From the NCBI RefSeq assembly GCF_002967765.1, contig NZ_PUHY01000012.1, positions 1,178,001 to 1,242,000 of the forward strand: DNA of 64,000 nucleotides, written 5' to 3'. The notes beneath the pieces are model-generated. The model did not search any database. It was given only the letters and a program-made list of their open reading frames with translations, and was not told the DNA's origin. This document shows positions 1 to 8,489 of the stretch, in pieces. A program made the position numbers and the translations under genes. Source of the stretch: Blastopirellula marina (GTDB taxonomy: Bacteria; Planctomycetota; Planctomycetia; Pirellulales; Pirellulaceae). The stretch's first letter is position 1. Every line of letters starts with the position of its first letter.

Positions 1-166
1 GAAACATCGTTTTGAAAAGTCAAACCGCGTGGACACAAACCAATCAAAGTTCGTTTGCTTTTGACTAACGGTGGGGAATGTTTGAGTGCCTGTGTTTCGC
101 GGTATGCGCATTGTTGCGCCTACGAAGACGCCAAGCCCCAGCGACCGAATTGCCCTGAAGAATCCC

Positions 167-1267
167 ATGCGCGTAGAACTATTTTCCAATGCCGATTCAC
201 TTGCCCCTTATCGCGAAGCCTGGAATGCGCTCGCTGGGGATGTGCCGTTCCGTCGATATGATTGGTTGATGCTGTGGTGGCATTCCTTTCAAGATACACA
301 CGAGCTTTATGTTCTCGGCGTATTCAACGGGGACGAGCTGATCGGCCTGGCTCCTTGGTATCGAGAAGCAGGGACCACAGGTGGACGGACCCTGCGTTTT
401 CTGGGGGATGGAGACGTTTGCACGGATTACTTGGACGTTCTCGCAGCTCCAGAAGAATCAAGCCGTGTGGCAGGGCTACTCGTTGACTGGCTACAGGAAG
501 CCCTCACCACTTCTAACGCGTGGGATGCGATGGAGTGGGATAACCTCGAAACAGATGCTGCCATGACGGGCGAAGTCGCGAAGAAGCTAAGCCAATGTCA
601 GGCCATTATCAGCAAGCGAGCCGCATTGAACTGCTGGCGACTTCAGTTGCCGGACACGTGGTACGACTTCGAAATGACGCAGTCGAAATCGCATCGGAAG
701 CAGATTCGACGGCTTATCAATCGCGTGCTCGATACCGATCGATGTCGTCTCCATGTTTGCGACGATGAAACAACACTTGATTCGGCAATGCCCGTCCTGA
801 TCGACTTGCACATGCGTCGACGCCAGATGTTAGACCAAGACGGTTGTTTTGCTTGCCAACGATTCGAAACCTTTTTGGCTGAGGCGGGACGCGAGATGAT
901 GGCGACAGGGCACTGCGAGGTGCTTTGGCTTGAACTTGACGGTACACCCGTCGCTGCTGAGATTCATTTCCCCTCAGAGACGACCATTTATGCCTACCAA
1001 GCCGGTATCGATCCCGAACGGATGTCGGAAGAACCCGGTAGCTTGATGCAGATCGCGATGATTCGCCGAGCGATCGAGCAGGGTAAAGAAGCGGTCGACT
1101 TCATGCGTGGCGACGAGCCTTACAAAGCGCATTGGCGGGCAGAACCTCGCACTTGCGAAACCATTCGAATTGTTCCAAACACCACGTTCGGATTGATTCG
1201 CCACGGGATTTGGACCACCAAAACACAGGTAAAAAACTGGTTCAAAGCCTCGCTGGGAAACATCTAG
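167..1267 (+). CDS. GNAT-fold acetyltransferase of the BcsL/CelD (FemAB-like) type
   Basis: Probable cytoplasmic acyl/aminoacyl transferase acting in envelope polysaccharide synthesis; the substrate is unknown. The C-terminal half has the Acetyltransf_6 pattern: a basic stretch (KSHRKQIRR), a central EVLWLELDGTPVAAEIHF strand-turn-strand, and the near-terminal DFMRGDEPYKAHW motif typical of CelD/BcsL-like proteins. I start at the ATG at 167 (366 aa, MRVELFSNAD) because the first 27 residues of the longer frame from 86 are low in family-like character; 86 remains possible. It is the first visible gene of a plus-strand polysaccharide/lipid cluster and is followed about 110 nt later by a deacetylase. 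FemAB-like plus deacetylase plus flippase plus GT4 is a usual combination in exopolysaccharide loci, including exosortase-linked ones, but no exosortase is visible here. Confidence 0.8.
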   Translation: MRVELFSNADSLAPYREAWNALAGDVPFRRYDWLMLWWHSFQDTHELYVLGVFNGDELIGLAPWYREAGTTGGRTLRFLGDGDVCTDYLDVLAAPEESSRVAGLLVDWLQEALTTSNAWDAMEWDNLETDAAMTGEVAKKLSQCQAIISKRAALNCWRLQLPDTWYDFEMTQSKSHRKQIRRLINRVLDTDRCRLHVCDDETTLDSAMPVLIDLHMRRRQMLDQDGCFACQRFETFLAEAGREMMATGHCEVLWLELDGTPVAAEIHFPSETTIYAYQAGIDPERMSEEPGSLMQIAMIRRAIEQGKEAVDFMRGDEPYKAHWRAEPRTCETIRIVPNTTFGLIRHGIWTTKTQVKNWFKASLGNI

Positions 1268-1376
1268 CGGGATAGAAGTAACAGGCCTCAAGGCAGCGAA
1301 ATAACTCAAGAAGCGGGTTCCCGGTTCGCCGATCACAGTGCAGCTGAGATGAGCCTTGGCGAGAGAACAAGAGAAC

Positions 1377-2246
1377 ATGAGCGTATTGAAAAGTGCGATG
1401 GTCGAGGCGTACACGGCAACAACTTGGCCGTGGCGTGCCCGGTTTCGTCTAGTGCACTCCCGCGTCGGCTTAGCCCCGTTGATGGTACTGTTCTATCATC
1501 GTGTGGCCGACCATGACGTTACTCCGTGGACGATTACGACGGACGATTTTCGCCATCACTTGGATTATCTGCAATCGAAGTTCGAGATTGTCTCGCTCGC
1601 TGAGGGGCAACGGCGAATCGCCATGCGTTTTAATCCGCATCCGTGCGTCGCCATTACGTTTGATGACGGCTATGGCGACAACAGTGAATTCGCGATCAAG
1701 GAGTTAAACACTCGTTCACTGCCAGCAACCTACTTCGTGACGCTCGACAATGTGCTCACAGGTGAACCGTTTTCTCACGACGCCAAATTAGGCATCAACG
1801 CACGGCCGAATACGATCGACGAGCTCCGTCAAATGATCGCTTCAGGAAACATCGAGATAGGCGGGCATACTCGCACGCATGCCGATGTAGGTTCGATCCA
1901 CGATTCCGCCCGCCTTCAGGACGAAGTGATCGATGCCACTCACGAGCTGGAACGAGCGATTGATCAGCCAATTCGCTACTTTGCGTTTCCATTCGGTCTG
2001 CCGGCAAATCTCAACGATGCGGCAATCAACTTGCTACGGCGAAATGGCATCTTAGCATTCTGTTCTGCCTACGGTGGCTACAATTTTCCAGGCGACGATC
2101 CGTACCACATCCAACGAATTCATGGTGATCCAGAATTGGCTCGCTTGCGAAACTGGCTGACGATCGATCCCCGAAAGGTACAAGGGATACCGCGGTATCA
2201 GCCGCGCTACACCCGTTTGCCGGAACCGTCGGGAGTTCAGCTATGA
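1377..2246 (+). CDS. Polysaccharide deacetylase (NodB homology, CE4-like)
   Basis: Metal-dependent N- or O-deacetylase expected to act on an exopolysaccharide or its lipid-linked precursor. The NodB signature is clear: VAITFDDGYGD supplies the Asp-Asp pair and IGGHTRTHADVG supplies the HxxxH metal-binding motif; FAFPFG later is a further conserved block. The ATG at 1377 is preferred (289 aa); an in-frame TTG at 1356 is less likely. There is no obvious cleavable signal peptide, so location is uncertain. Its stop overlaps the flippase start by 4 nt (ATGA at 2243-2246), so the two are translationally coupled. Confidence 0.88.
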   Translation: MSVLKSAMVEAYTATTWPWRARFRLVHSRVGLAPLMVLFYHRVADHDVTPWTITTDDFRHHLDYLQSKFEIVSLAEGQRRIAMRFNPHPCVAITFDDGYGDNSEFAIKELNTRSLPATYFVTLDNVLTGEPFSHDAKLGINARPNTIDELRQMIASGNIEIGGHTRTHADVGSIHDSARLQDEVIDATHELERAIDQPIRYFAFPFGLPANLNDAAINLLRRNGILAFCSAYGGYNFPGDDPYHIQRIHGDPELARLRNWLTIDPRKVQGIPRYQPRYTRLPEPSGVQL

Positions 2247-3772
2247 GCGCGGTGACTAGCGTCGATGCGACGACGGAAACGATCGACATTCCTACCTATC
2301 GCACCACCTCACTGGCCGAAAGCATGTTGCTTCTGGCTTTGTTGACGGTTGTGCAGCGGGGCGTGGGATTTGTTCGTGGCGTGCTTTTTTGTCGTTGGTT
2401 GAGCGCCGACCAACTCGGGCTCTGGGACCTAGTGTTCGGTTTTCTGATGTTGGCTGGACCACTCGTCGTACTAGGAATCCCTGGTTCATTCGGTCGCTAC
2501 GTAGAACACTTTCGCCAGAAGGGGCAACTGCGGACATTTCTGTTTCGCACAACGATTGCGACGGTCATTCTCTCTGCGGCTGGTTGCTTACTACTTTGGT
2601 TATTTCACGAAGAGGCGGCACTCCTCTTATTTCGAGATGCCTCCCTCGCTTCGCTGATTCCACTAATTGCGTTGACCTTGACCTCCGTGGTCGGCTTCAA
2701 CTACTTCATCGAACTATTCATCGCCATGCGGCAGATGCGGACGGTCTCGGCTTTGCAGTTCATTAATAGCGTTCTATTTGCCGTGGTCGGCTTAGGACTC
2801 TTGCTGGCATTCGAGACTTCGGCACGTAGCGTTATTCTGGCATATGGAATCTCGTGTGCTGTGGCGTTGGTCCTGGGAGCGATTCTGCTGATGAAAGATT
2901 GGCGCAAACTGCCTTTGTGCAGCAATGTGCCACTACAAAGTGAATTCTGGCGAAAGCTGATGCCTTTTGCGGCTTGGTTGTGGGCAATCAATTTGCTTTC
3001 CAATCTGTTTGAAGTGGTCGATCGTTACATGATTGTTCATTTCAGCGGATTGACTTCGGAGCAAAGCATCACGCTCGTCGGTGACTACCACAGTAGCCGT
3101 GTCGTGCCTTGGCTGATGGTTGCTGTGGCGAACCTGTTTGGCGGAATCTTACTGCCTCACTTGTCGGCCGATTGGGAGCGAGGCGAGAAGCAGAATGTTT
3201 CGCGACAGATCAATCTGCTCATCAAAGTCGCGAGCCTGGTGATGATGGCTGGGGCAATTACGATTGGTATTACCGCGCCTTTTCTATTCGAGTATGTGTT
3301 CGCCGGGAAATACAACGGCGGGCTGAATGTGCTTCCCTGGACACTGACCTACTGCGTGTGGTACAGCCTGACCGGATGCGCGATGCTTTACTTCTGCTGT
3401 GCGGAAAAGACGCATGTTGGAGCGATTGTGTACGGCATTGGACTATTCGCCAATGTGGCTCTCAACGCGATGCTACTTCCTACTTTCGGGCTGACTGGCG
3501 CAGTGCTCGCTACGGCACTTGCTAACGCGATCGCTGTTTCGCTTGCCATGCTACTTAGTGCGCGGCATGGCATGGAGGTTCAACGCTCGACGCTGGTATT
3601 GGTTGCGGTGCCGCTACTATTGGGATTGGGCTGGGCAATTGCTCTCGTGGCCCTCTTGGTGCTGTTGTGGCAGGCGTACGCGAGCGAGCGTCTCTTCGAT
3701 TCCAACGAGAAAGAATCACTCAAAGCTGGGCTGGGCGAGTTAACCAAGCGTTTCCGTCCGCGACCCGCTTAA
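2243..3772 (+). CDS. Oligosaccharide flippase (Wzx/MATE-like, polysaccharide biosynthesis protein)
   Basis: Integral membrane protein of 509 aa with about 12-14 hydrophobic segments spread along its length, the size and hydrophobicity expected of Wzx/MVF-superfamily lipid-linked sugar translocases. The opening (SLAESMLLLALLTVVQRGVGFVRGVLFCRWL) matches the usual first helix with its conserved R-G-x-x-F. It presumably moves lipid-linked repeat units across the inner membrane. Overlap with the deacetylase and 20-nt spacing to the GT4 gene indicate one operon. Assignment to a specific substrate is not possible from sequence. Confidence 0.85.
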   Translation: MSAVTSVDATTETIDIPTYRTTSLAESMLLLALLTVVQRGVGFVRGVLFCRWLSADQLGLWDLVFGFLMLAGPLVVLGIPGSFGRYVEHFRQKGQLRTFLFRTTIATVILSAAGCLLLWLFHEEAALLLFRDASLASLIPLIALTLTSVVGFNYFIELFIAMRQMRTVSALQFINSVLFAVVGLGLLLAFETSARSVILAYGISCAVALVLGAILLMKDWRKLPLCSNVPLQSEFWRKLMPFAAWLWAINLLSNLFEVVDRYMIVHFSGLTSEQSITLVGDYHSSRVVPWLMVAVANLFGGILLPHLSADWERGEKQNVSRQINLLIKVASLVMMAGAITIGITAPFLFEYVFAGKYNGGLNVLPWTLTYCVWYSLTGCAMLYFCCAEKTHVGAIVYGIGLFANVALNAMLLPTFGLTGAVLATALANAIAVSLAMLLSARHGMEVQRSTLVLVAVPLLLGLGWAIALVALLVLLWQAYASERLFDSNEKESLKAGLGELTKRFRPRPA

Positions 3773-3792
3773 ATCTAACAGGGTAAGAGAAA

Positions 3793-5019
3793 ATGCGACG
3801 ACGAACGAACTTGCCGATCGAGTCACGCGGTCCCTTGAGAACGATGTTTATCATGACTAGTATGCCGTTCGGCGGCGCTGAGACACTGCTGGTCAACTTG
3901 ATTCGGCGAATGGACCGGGATCGTTTCGCTCCAGAGATTTGCTGTCTGAAAGAACTCGGTCCTCTCGGCGAAGAGATGGAACACGAGATTCCTACGTTCC
4001 ATCATATGCTCACCGGCAAATATGATCTTCGCGTTGTGCCTCGCTTGGTTGAACTCTTTCGGTTACGCGAAATCGACGCCGTGGTCACCGTCGGCGCCGG
4101 GGACAAGATGTTCTGGGGGCGTTTGTGTGCATGGTTGGCAGGCGTGCCGGTGATTGCGTCAGCGATCCATTCAACCGGTTGGCCGGATTCGATCAATTGG
4201 CTCAACCGACAACTGACTTCCGTGACCGATCGCTTTATCGGCGTCGCTGCGCCGCATGGCAAATATCTAGTCGATGTCGAACGATTCCCAGCGGAGAAGG
4301 TGGTCGTTATTCCGAATGGAATCGACACCGATCGCTTTATACCCAACCGGGAAGCCAGGGAGCAGATTCGTAGCGAACTACAAATTGCGGAAGACGCGCC
4401 CGTTTGTGGGATCGTTGCGGCGCTGCGTCCCGAGAAAGATCATGCATTGTTTCTCCAAGCCGCTAAACGGGTGAAGGAGAAATGTTCCAATGCTCACTTT
4501 TTGATCGTGGGCGATGGGCAAGAACGTGGCACAATCGAAAAGCTTCGTACCCAGTTAGGTCTGGAGAATAACGTGACGCTAACGGGCAGTCGGAGTGATA
4601 TCCCCGATCTGTTGGCAGCGATGGATTGTTTCGCATTGACCTCGAAGAATGAAGCTAGTCCTGTTTCAATTCTCGAGGCCATGTCGACGGGGCTTCCGGT
4701 GGTCGCTCCCCGAGTGGGAAGTATACCGGACGCAATCGACGATACGGTCAACGGGCTGTTGGTCGAAGCGAGTAACTTGGATCAAACGGCCGCGGCAATT
4801 ACGAGCCTGATGCTCGACCCGCAGCAGCGTAGCCAGATTGGTGAGGCCGCTCGGATCAAAGCCAAGCAGTATGGTTCGCTGGAAACGATGGTTGCAGGGT
4901 ACGAGGATTTGATCACCGGAATCTACCGCCAGAAGGTTCAGGCAGCCCAGCAGCCGGTTCGCCAGCCAGCGACTCAGCCGATTTTTATGCCTCAATCGTC
5001 GAAGATCAACGCTCCGTAA
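3793..5019 (+). CDS. Family 4 glycosyltransferase (GT-B fold)
   Basis: Cytoplasmic retaining glycosyltransferase that adds a sugar from a nucleotide donor to a lipid-linked or polysaccharide acceptor. The GGAETLL motif near residue 30 is the acceptor-side glycine loop of GT4 enzymes; VIPNGIDTDRF and the EX7E element (E-ASPVSIL-E followed by AMSTGLPVVA) are the donor-binding signature. At 408 aa it has typical length; the last 25 residues are a Gln/Pro-rich tail without recognised function. A purine-rich stretch (GGGTAAGAG) precedes the ATG. It is the last gene of the polysaccharide block; 119 nt separate it from plsC. Confidence 0.9.
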   Translation: MRRRTNLPIESRGPLRTMFIMTSMPFGGAETLLVNLIRRMDRDRFAPEICCLKELGPLGEEMEHEIPTFHHMLTGKYDLRVVPRLVELFRLREIDAVVTVGAGDKMFWGRLCAWLAGVPVIASAIHSTGWPDSINWLNRQLTSVTDRFIGVAAPHGKYLVDVERFPAEKVVVIPNGIDTDRFIPNREAREQIRSELQIAEDAPVCGIVAALRPEKDHALFLQAAKRVKEKCSNAHFLIVGDGQERGTIEKLRTQLGLENNVTLTGSRSDIPDLLAAMDCFALTSKNEASPVSILEAMSTGLPVVAPRVGSIPDAIDDTVNGLLVEASNLDQTAAAITSLMLDPQQRSQIGEAARIKAKQYGSLETMVAGYEDLITGIYRQKVQAAQQPVRQPATQPIFMPQSSKINAP

Positions 5020-5138
5020 ACCAAAGTCACAACAAGAGTTTCGGTTGCCCGCCCGCTAGGCTTTGGCCAGCATGTCCGTTACTATGAATAGGCTGGAGTT
5101 ACGTCGCAAATACGGTTGGGTCAGGGTTCTGAAGCAAA

Positions 5139-5750
5139 GTGAAGTTCAATCTCACGGGTCCGTTCTTGGCCGGCTTGGCGAAAGTTGTCGCCGGGAGTAG
5201 CGTGCGTTGGGTCGATTGCCACCCAGACACCTGCCAGCGGATCTACTTTGCCAATCACACCAGCCATATCGATGCCGTGATCATCTGGGCCTCTTTACCG
5301 AAGCCAGTTCGGGACTTGACCAAGCCTGTGGCGGCCAAAGACTACTGGAACAAAGGCTGGTTTCGACGTTATCTGGCCCGCTCGCTGAACGCGATGCTCA
5401 TTGACCGTGAGAACATCAAAGTTCACCGTAGTCCAGTCGAATCGATGCTGAAGGAAATCGGCGATAAATACTCGGCGATTATCTTCCCGGAAGGGAGTCG
5501 AAACGATGGAACGAACCTTCGCGACTTCAAAAGTGGGTTATTTTACCTGGCAAAGAAGCGACCCGACCTGGAATTGGTACCGGTCTATGTCGACAATATG
5601 ACTCGCATTTTGCCGAAAGGAGAGTATCTCCCAGTTCCACTTTTGAGCCGGGTGATCTTCGGACCTCCGATTTGGCTTGAAAATGGCGAGCCAAAGACTG
5701 AGTTTCTCGCGCGTGCCCGGGAATCGGTCATTCGACTGCGGGATATGTAA
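5139..5750 (+). CDS. 1-acyl-sn-glycerol-3-phosphate acyltransferase (PlsC family)
   Basis: Transfers an acyl chain to lysophosphatidate (or a related lysolipid), making phosphatidate at the inner membrane. The acyltransferase motif NHTSHID (HX4D, His about residue 40, Asp 45) and the substrate-binding FPEGSRNDG block are present, followed by a VPVYVDN motif III-like segment. At 203 aa it is a short, compact member. The start is a GTG at 5139; no in-frame ATG lies upstream in the gap. It lies 14 nt before cdsA, so product (PA) and next enzyme (PA to CDP-diacylglycerol) are co-transcribed. Confidence 0.88.
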   Translation: MKFNLTGPFLAGLAKVVAGSSVRWVDCHPDTCQRIYFANHTSHIDAVIIWASLPKPVRDLTKPVAAKDYWNKGWFRRYLARSLNAMLIDRENIKVHRSPVESMLKEIGDKYSAIIFPEGSRNDGTNLRDFKSGLFYLAKKRPDLELVPVYVDNMTRILPKGEYLPVPLLSRVIFGPPIWLENGEPKTEFLARARESVIRLRDM

Positions 5751-5764
5751 TACGAATCGACATC

Positions 5765-6811
5765 ATGGATTTGCTGCAGGTTACATTCAGCGTTCTAGCC
5801 CAGGCACCACTGCCCGCAAAACAGTCGGTGTTCCTGTTGGATGGCGCGACCGGTATTCTGCTGGGCGTCGTGATCAGTTGCCTACTGATCGCCACAGGAG
5901 CCGGTCAAATCCTACGTCGACAGCCAGATTCGAGCGTCAACCCAGCGATCGTTCAGGCCTTCATTCGTCGCGTGAGAGCGTGGTGGCTGATGACCGCGAT
6001 TCTGGCTGTGACGTTCATGATTCCGTCGCCGCTGGCCACCGTGATTCTGTTCTTCTTGATCTCGTTCTGGGCGCTTCGCGAATTCATTACCCTCACACCT
6101 ACCCGCTTGGGGGATCACCGGACGCTGTTTTGGGTCTTCTTTGCGCTGACACCGGCACAATACGTGTTAGTAGCAATGGGCCAATCGCAGTACGAGCTAT
6201 TCAGCATTCTGATTCCGGTATACGGCTTTTTGTTTGTGGCAGCTCGGATCGCAGTTGCCGGAGACTACAAGCGATTTCTCGAGCGTATCGCCAAGATTCA
6301 GGCTGGCCTCTACATCTGCGTTTACTCGTTGAGCTACGCTCCGGCATTGTTGTACTTGAAGGGATGGACCGATCCCCAGTACGAGCAAACGAGCACGGCA
6401 GGGCTGCTGTTCTATTTTCTGCTGATTGCCCAACTGAGTGATTTGCTGCAGTTCGTATGTAGTCGCCTGCTTGGCCGGAACGTGATTGCCCCGAATATCA
6501 ATGCCAGTCGTACCTGGGAAGGTTTTCTGGCGGGAACTGGCGTCACGGCGGTTGTGGGAGCGATGCTGAGCCTAACGGGAGCCACACCGTTCAATCCTTG
6601 GCAATCAGCCGTCATGTCGATCGTGATTGCCATCATGGGAGCTGCCGGCAGTCTGGCGATGAGCGCCATCAAACGCGATCGCGGTGTCCAGGACTATGGC
6701 ACACTGGTCGAAGGGCACGCTGGCGTATTGGATCGCATCGACGCTCTCTGCTTTGCCGCCCCCGTTTTCTTTCACCTGACACGATATTACTTCACCACGG
6801 CCGGCAGCTAA
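5765..6811 (+). CDS. cdsA: Phosphatidate cytidylyltransferase
   Basis: Membrane enzyme making CDP-diacylglycerol from phosphatidate and CTP, the branch point for phospholipid synthesis. The protein (348 aa, about 8 hydrophobic segments) carries SRTWEGFLAG and the C-terminal family signature SAIKRDRGVQDYG...GHAGVLDRID. Two positions differ from the textbook signature: K-D appears as Q-D, and H-G-G appears as H-A-G; the final D-R-x-D is intact. Both changes are conservative enough that activity is likely. It follows the PlsC-type gene directly. A long imperfect stem-loop lies about 100 nt downstream. Confidence 0.87.
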   Translation: MDLLQVTFSVLAQAPLPAKQSVFLLDGATGILLGVVISCLLIATGAGQILRRQPDSSVNPAIVQAFIRRVRAWWLMTAILAVTFMIPSPLATVILFFLISFWALREFITLTPTRLGDHRTLFWVFFALTPAQYVLVAMGQSQYELFSILIPVYGFLFVAARIAVAGDYKRFLERIAKIQAGLYICVYSLSYAPALLYLKGWTDPQYEQTSTAGLLFYFLLIAQLSDLLQFVCSRLLGRNVIAPNINASRTWEGFLAGTGVTAVVGAMLSLTGATPFNPWQSAVMSIVIAIMGAAGSLAMSAIKRDRGVQDYGTLVEGHAGVLDRIDALCFAAPVFFHLTRYYFTTAGS

Positions 6812-6909
6812 GGACACACGTGTTTATCGCCTGGCGACCAGCGGCTTTCGAGCCACCGTCTATACGCTAGCGAGTCCAAACGGAAAGAAATCCCGATCCG
6901 ATAGCGAAC

Positions 6910-6961
6910 CCAGGCCCAGTTCTCACGGTCCTCAAAATTGTGGAACCGAGAAGGGCCCTGG
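6910..6961 (+). other. Long imperfect stem-loop between cdsA and tRNA-Ser
   Basis: CCAGGCCC and TTCTC on the left pair with GAGAA and GGGCCCTGG on the right, with GGT/ACC further in and an AAAAT apex. No run of T follows, so it is not a clear rho-independent terminator. It could end or protect the cdsA transcript, or be part of the tRNA leader. Confidence 0.35.
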
Positions 6962-7011
6962 CCCGGTTGATCAGAATCGAACAGACGATAAACTAGAGAG
7001 TTCCAACGCCA

Positions 7012-7094
7012 GGAGGATACGCGAACTGGCTAGCAGCTTGACTCGAAATCAAGTGCCGGGTAACCGGTTGAGGGTTCGAATCCCTTGTCCTCCG
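7012..7094 (+). tRNA. tRNA-Ser (anticodon CGA)
   Basis: Class II tRNA of 83 nt. The acceptor stem GGAGGAT pairs with GTCCTCC (one G-U), the anticodon arm is TTGA-CTCGAAA-TCAA giving anticodon CGA, the long variable arm is CCGG-GTAA-CCGG, and the T arm contains TTCGAAT. Discriminator base is G, as usual for serine tRNAs. The 3' CCA is not encoded. Confidence 0.95.
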
Positions 7095-7147
7095 CTACGG
7101 CGGGTGACCGTTAATACCGTCTCCGCTTGATGGCAAGATTCGAACAG

Positions 7148-7182
7148 AAAAGGACTTACGTCGAAATGATGTATGTCCTTTT
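7148..7182. terminator. Stem-loop terminator downstream of tRNA-Ser (possibly bidirectional)
   Basis: AAAAGGAC pairs with GTCCTTTT, continued inward by TAC/GTA and TC/GA with single mismatches, around a GAAAT loop. T-rich sequence follows on the plus strand, and A-rich sequence precedes it, so it can serve both the tRNA and the converging minus-strand gene that ends at 7221. Confidence 0.6.
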
Positions 7183-7220
7183 ACTGTTTCTTGCAGAGGT
7201 TCGTTGCCATGTCTTCTTGG

Positions 7221-7433
7221 TTAGAACTCTCCATCTTCCCCGGAATTCTCTTTTCGTGTGAAGAAGTAAGTCGCACACCATCCGGTTCCCACTCCCACGA
7301 CTAAGGCGATTATCAGTCGGATGATGTGGTGAATTGGGAGGTTTTCTAGTAGCAAGTAGGTGACGATGATTCCGCCGAAAAGACCGGTGTAGTAAATCAA
7401 GTCGTCGATCGTATAGCCGGGCCCTTTGGCCAT
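7221..7433 (-). CDS. Small two-helix membrane protein, function unknown
   Basis: 70 aa with a strong ribosome-binding site (AGGAG 7 nt before ATG). Two hydrophobic segments (about residues 15-30 and 36-58) and a charged tail. The AtpZ/AtpI small-subunit shape is superficially similar, but no ATP synthase gene is nearby and I do not assign it. It is the last gene of the minus-strand ABC operon, 21 nt after the preceding membrane protein, so it may be an accessory subunit. Confidence 0.65.
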   Translation of the reverse strand: MAKGPGYTIDDLIYYTGLFGGIIVTYLLLENLPIHHIIRLIIALVVGVGTGWCATYFFTRKENSGEDGEF

Positions 7434-7454
7434 GGTAAATCTCCTGCTTAATGC

Positions 7455-8309
7455 CTACGTGACGAGGTTGTTTTCAAGTGCCTGCCGGACCGCTTCCAGC
7501 AAGTTGTATTTCAGGATGCCATCGAATACGAGAAACCCGAGGCCTATTTGCCATCGAGTTATCCTTCGCCATCGCGTGCTGAGGTGAACACGGGAGAGGC
7601 GTTCTAGCGAATAGCTGACGATTTCGAAGGTCAGGACCAAATAGCCCAGCCCACGGCAGACGGACCAAATATGCCATCCCACTAAAAGTGTGACGGCTGG
7701 GTTCTGCGATTGATTCAGCATGTTTCCAACATAGCAGTTCATTAAGTCGACTTCCTGGAAGCCCTGCCACAAGGTGACGAGACCAAGGGAAGTAAATGAA
7801 AATAGCGATGATGCTGCGATTAACTGAATGTGGGCCCAAAGCCAAAAAGTGAGTTCATACTCCGGGCTTTCCCCTGTGACGACCCACTGATACGTCTGTT
7901 GCCAATAGGCCTCTCCACGAGGGTAGATTTCCGCCATCGCTTGGGGATCGTGTGAAGCCAAGCTAATCACCATCACGCAATGGGCGAAGAATGCCAACGC
8001 CAGGGCTCCCAAGCCACGCGGCAGTGAATCGCGCGCGACGGCTGCAACGAGCAGCGGCGTAAGCAAAAGTGATGAAACAAGTTGTCCGCCAGGAAGCCCC
8101 ACCAGATAGCTGAGCAACATCGGAATCGCGCCAACCAAAATCGCCATGGGATACCACAGGTACCATGGCGCGAGGGCGCGGTCCAATTTGCGAGCCATCC
8201 TAAGCGTTCGAGCACCTAGGGACCGAGGGATTGATAATGGCCAGATCCAGTAATGCCGGCCAGAACCCACTTCCTGGTGTGATGTCGAAGGCGTCTCTGT
8301 TAATGACAC
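7455..8309 (-). CDS. Polytopic membrane protein, function unknown (ABC operon)
   Basis: 284 aa beginning at GTG (VSLTETPST as translated, first residue Met). About five hydrophobic segments follow a basic N-terminal region; the middle stretch between residues 110 and 150 is polar and probably exposed. I recognise no family signature; a Yip1-like arrangement is possible but not shown. The start lies only 4 nt after the stop of the 39-aa microprotein, and the stop lies 21 nt before the next small membrane gene, so it belongs to the ABC-transporter operon. It lacks a clear ribosome-binding site, which suggests translational coupling to the microprotein. Confidence 0.7.
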   Translation of the reverse strand: MSLTETPSTSHQEVGSGRHYWIWPLSIPRSLGARTLRMARKLDRALAPWYLWYPMAILVGAIPMLLSYLVGLPGGQLVSSLLLTPLLVAAVARDSLPRGLGALALAFFAHCVMVISLASHDPQAMAEIYPRGEAYWQQTYQWVVTGESPEYELTFWLWAHIQLIAASSLFSFTSLGLVTLWQGFQEVDLMNCYVGNMLNQSQNPAVTLLVGWHIWSVCRGLGYLVLTFEIVSYSLERLSRVHLSTRWRRITRWQIGLGFLVFDGILKYNLLEAVRQALENNLVT

Positions 8310-8313
8310 TTCG

Positions 8314-8433
8314 TTATCGTCTCGGGAAAGGAATGATGAAAATCCCGGTGGTCATGTAAAGAATTAGATTTCCCACACCAAAGATTAGGATGAAGATTAC
8401 CCAACCCATGATGCCGCTATCGTCGTCACTCAT
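8314..8433 (-). CDS. 39-aa membrane microprotein
   Basis: A short gene: ATG at 8433, TAA at 8314-8316. The product starts MSDDDSGIMG, then one long hydrophobic stretch and ends PFPRR. A strong Shine-Dalgarno (AAAGGA, 7-8 nt before ATG) precedes it and the next gene starts 4 nt after its stop, which argues for real translation. One membrane helix with an acidic N-terminus and basic C-terminus would give N-out/C-in topology by the positive-inside rule. Role unknown; a transporter-associated small protein is a reasonable guess from context. Confidence 0.6.
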   Translation of the reverse strand: MSDDDSGIMGWVIFILIFGVGNLILYMTTGIFIIPFPRR

Positions 8434-8489
8434 GTTGTCGATCCTTTCTGAATCTCGAAAGTCAGTTCGTTTCTGAAAAAAGGAAATGC

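Noticed and set aside
86-166. Upstream start of the acetyltransferase
   Set aside because: The extra 27 residues are unlike the family; ATG 167 is favoured but not proven.
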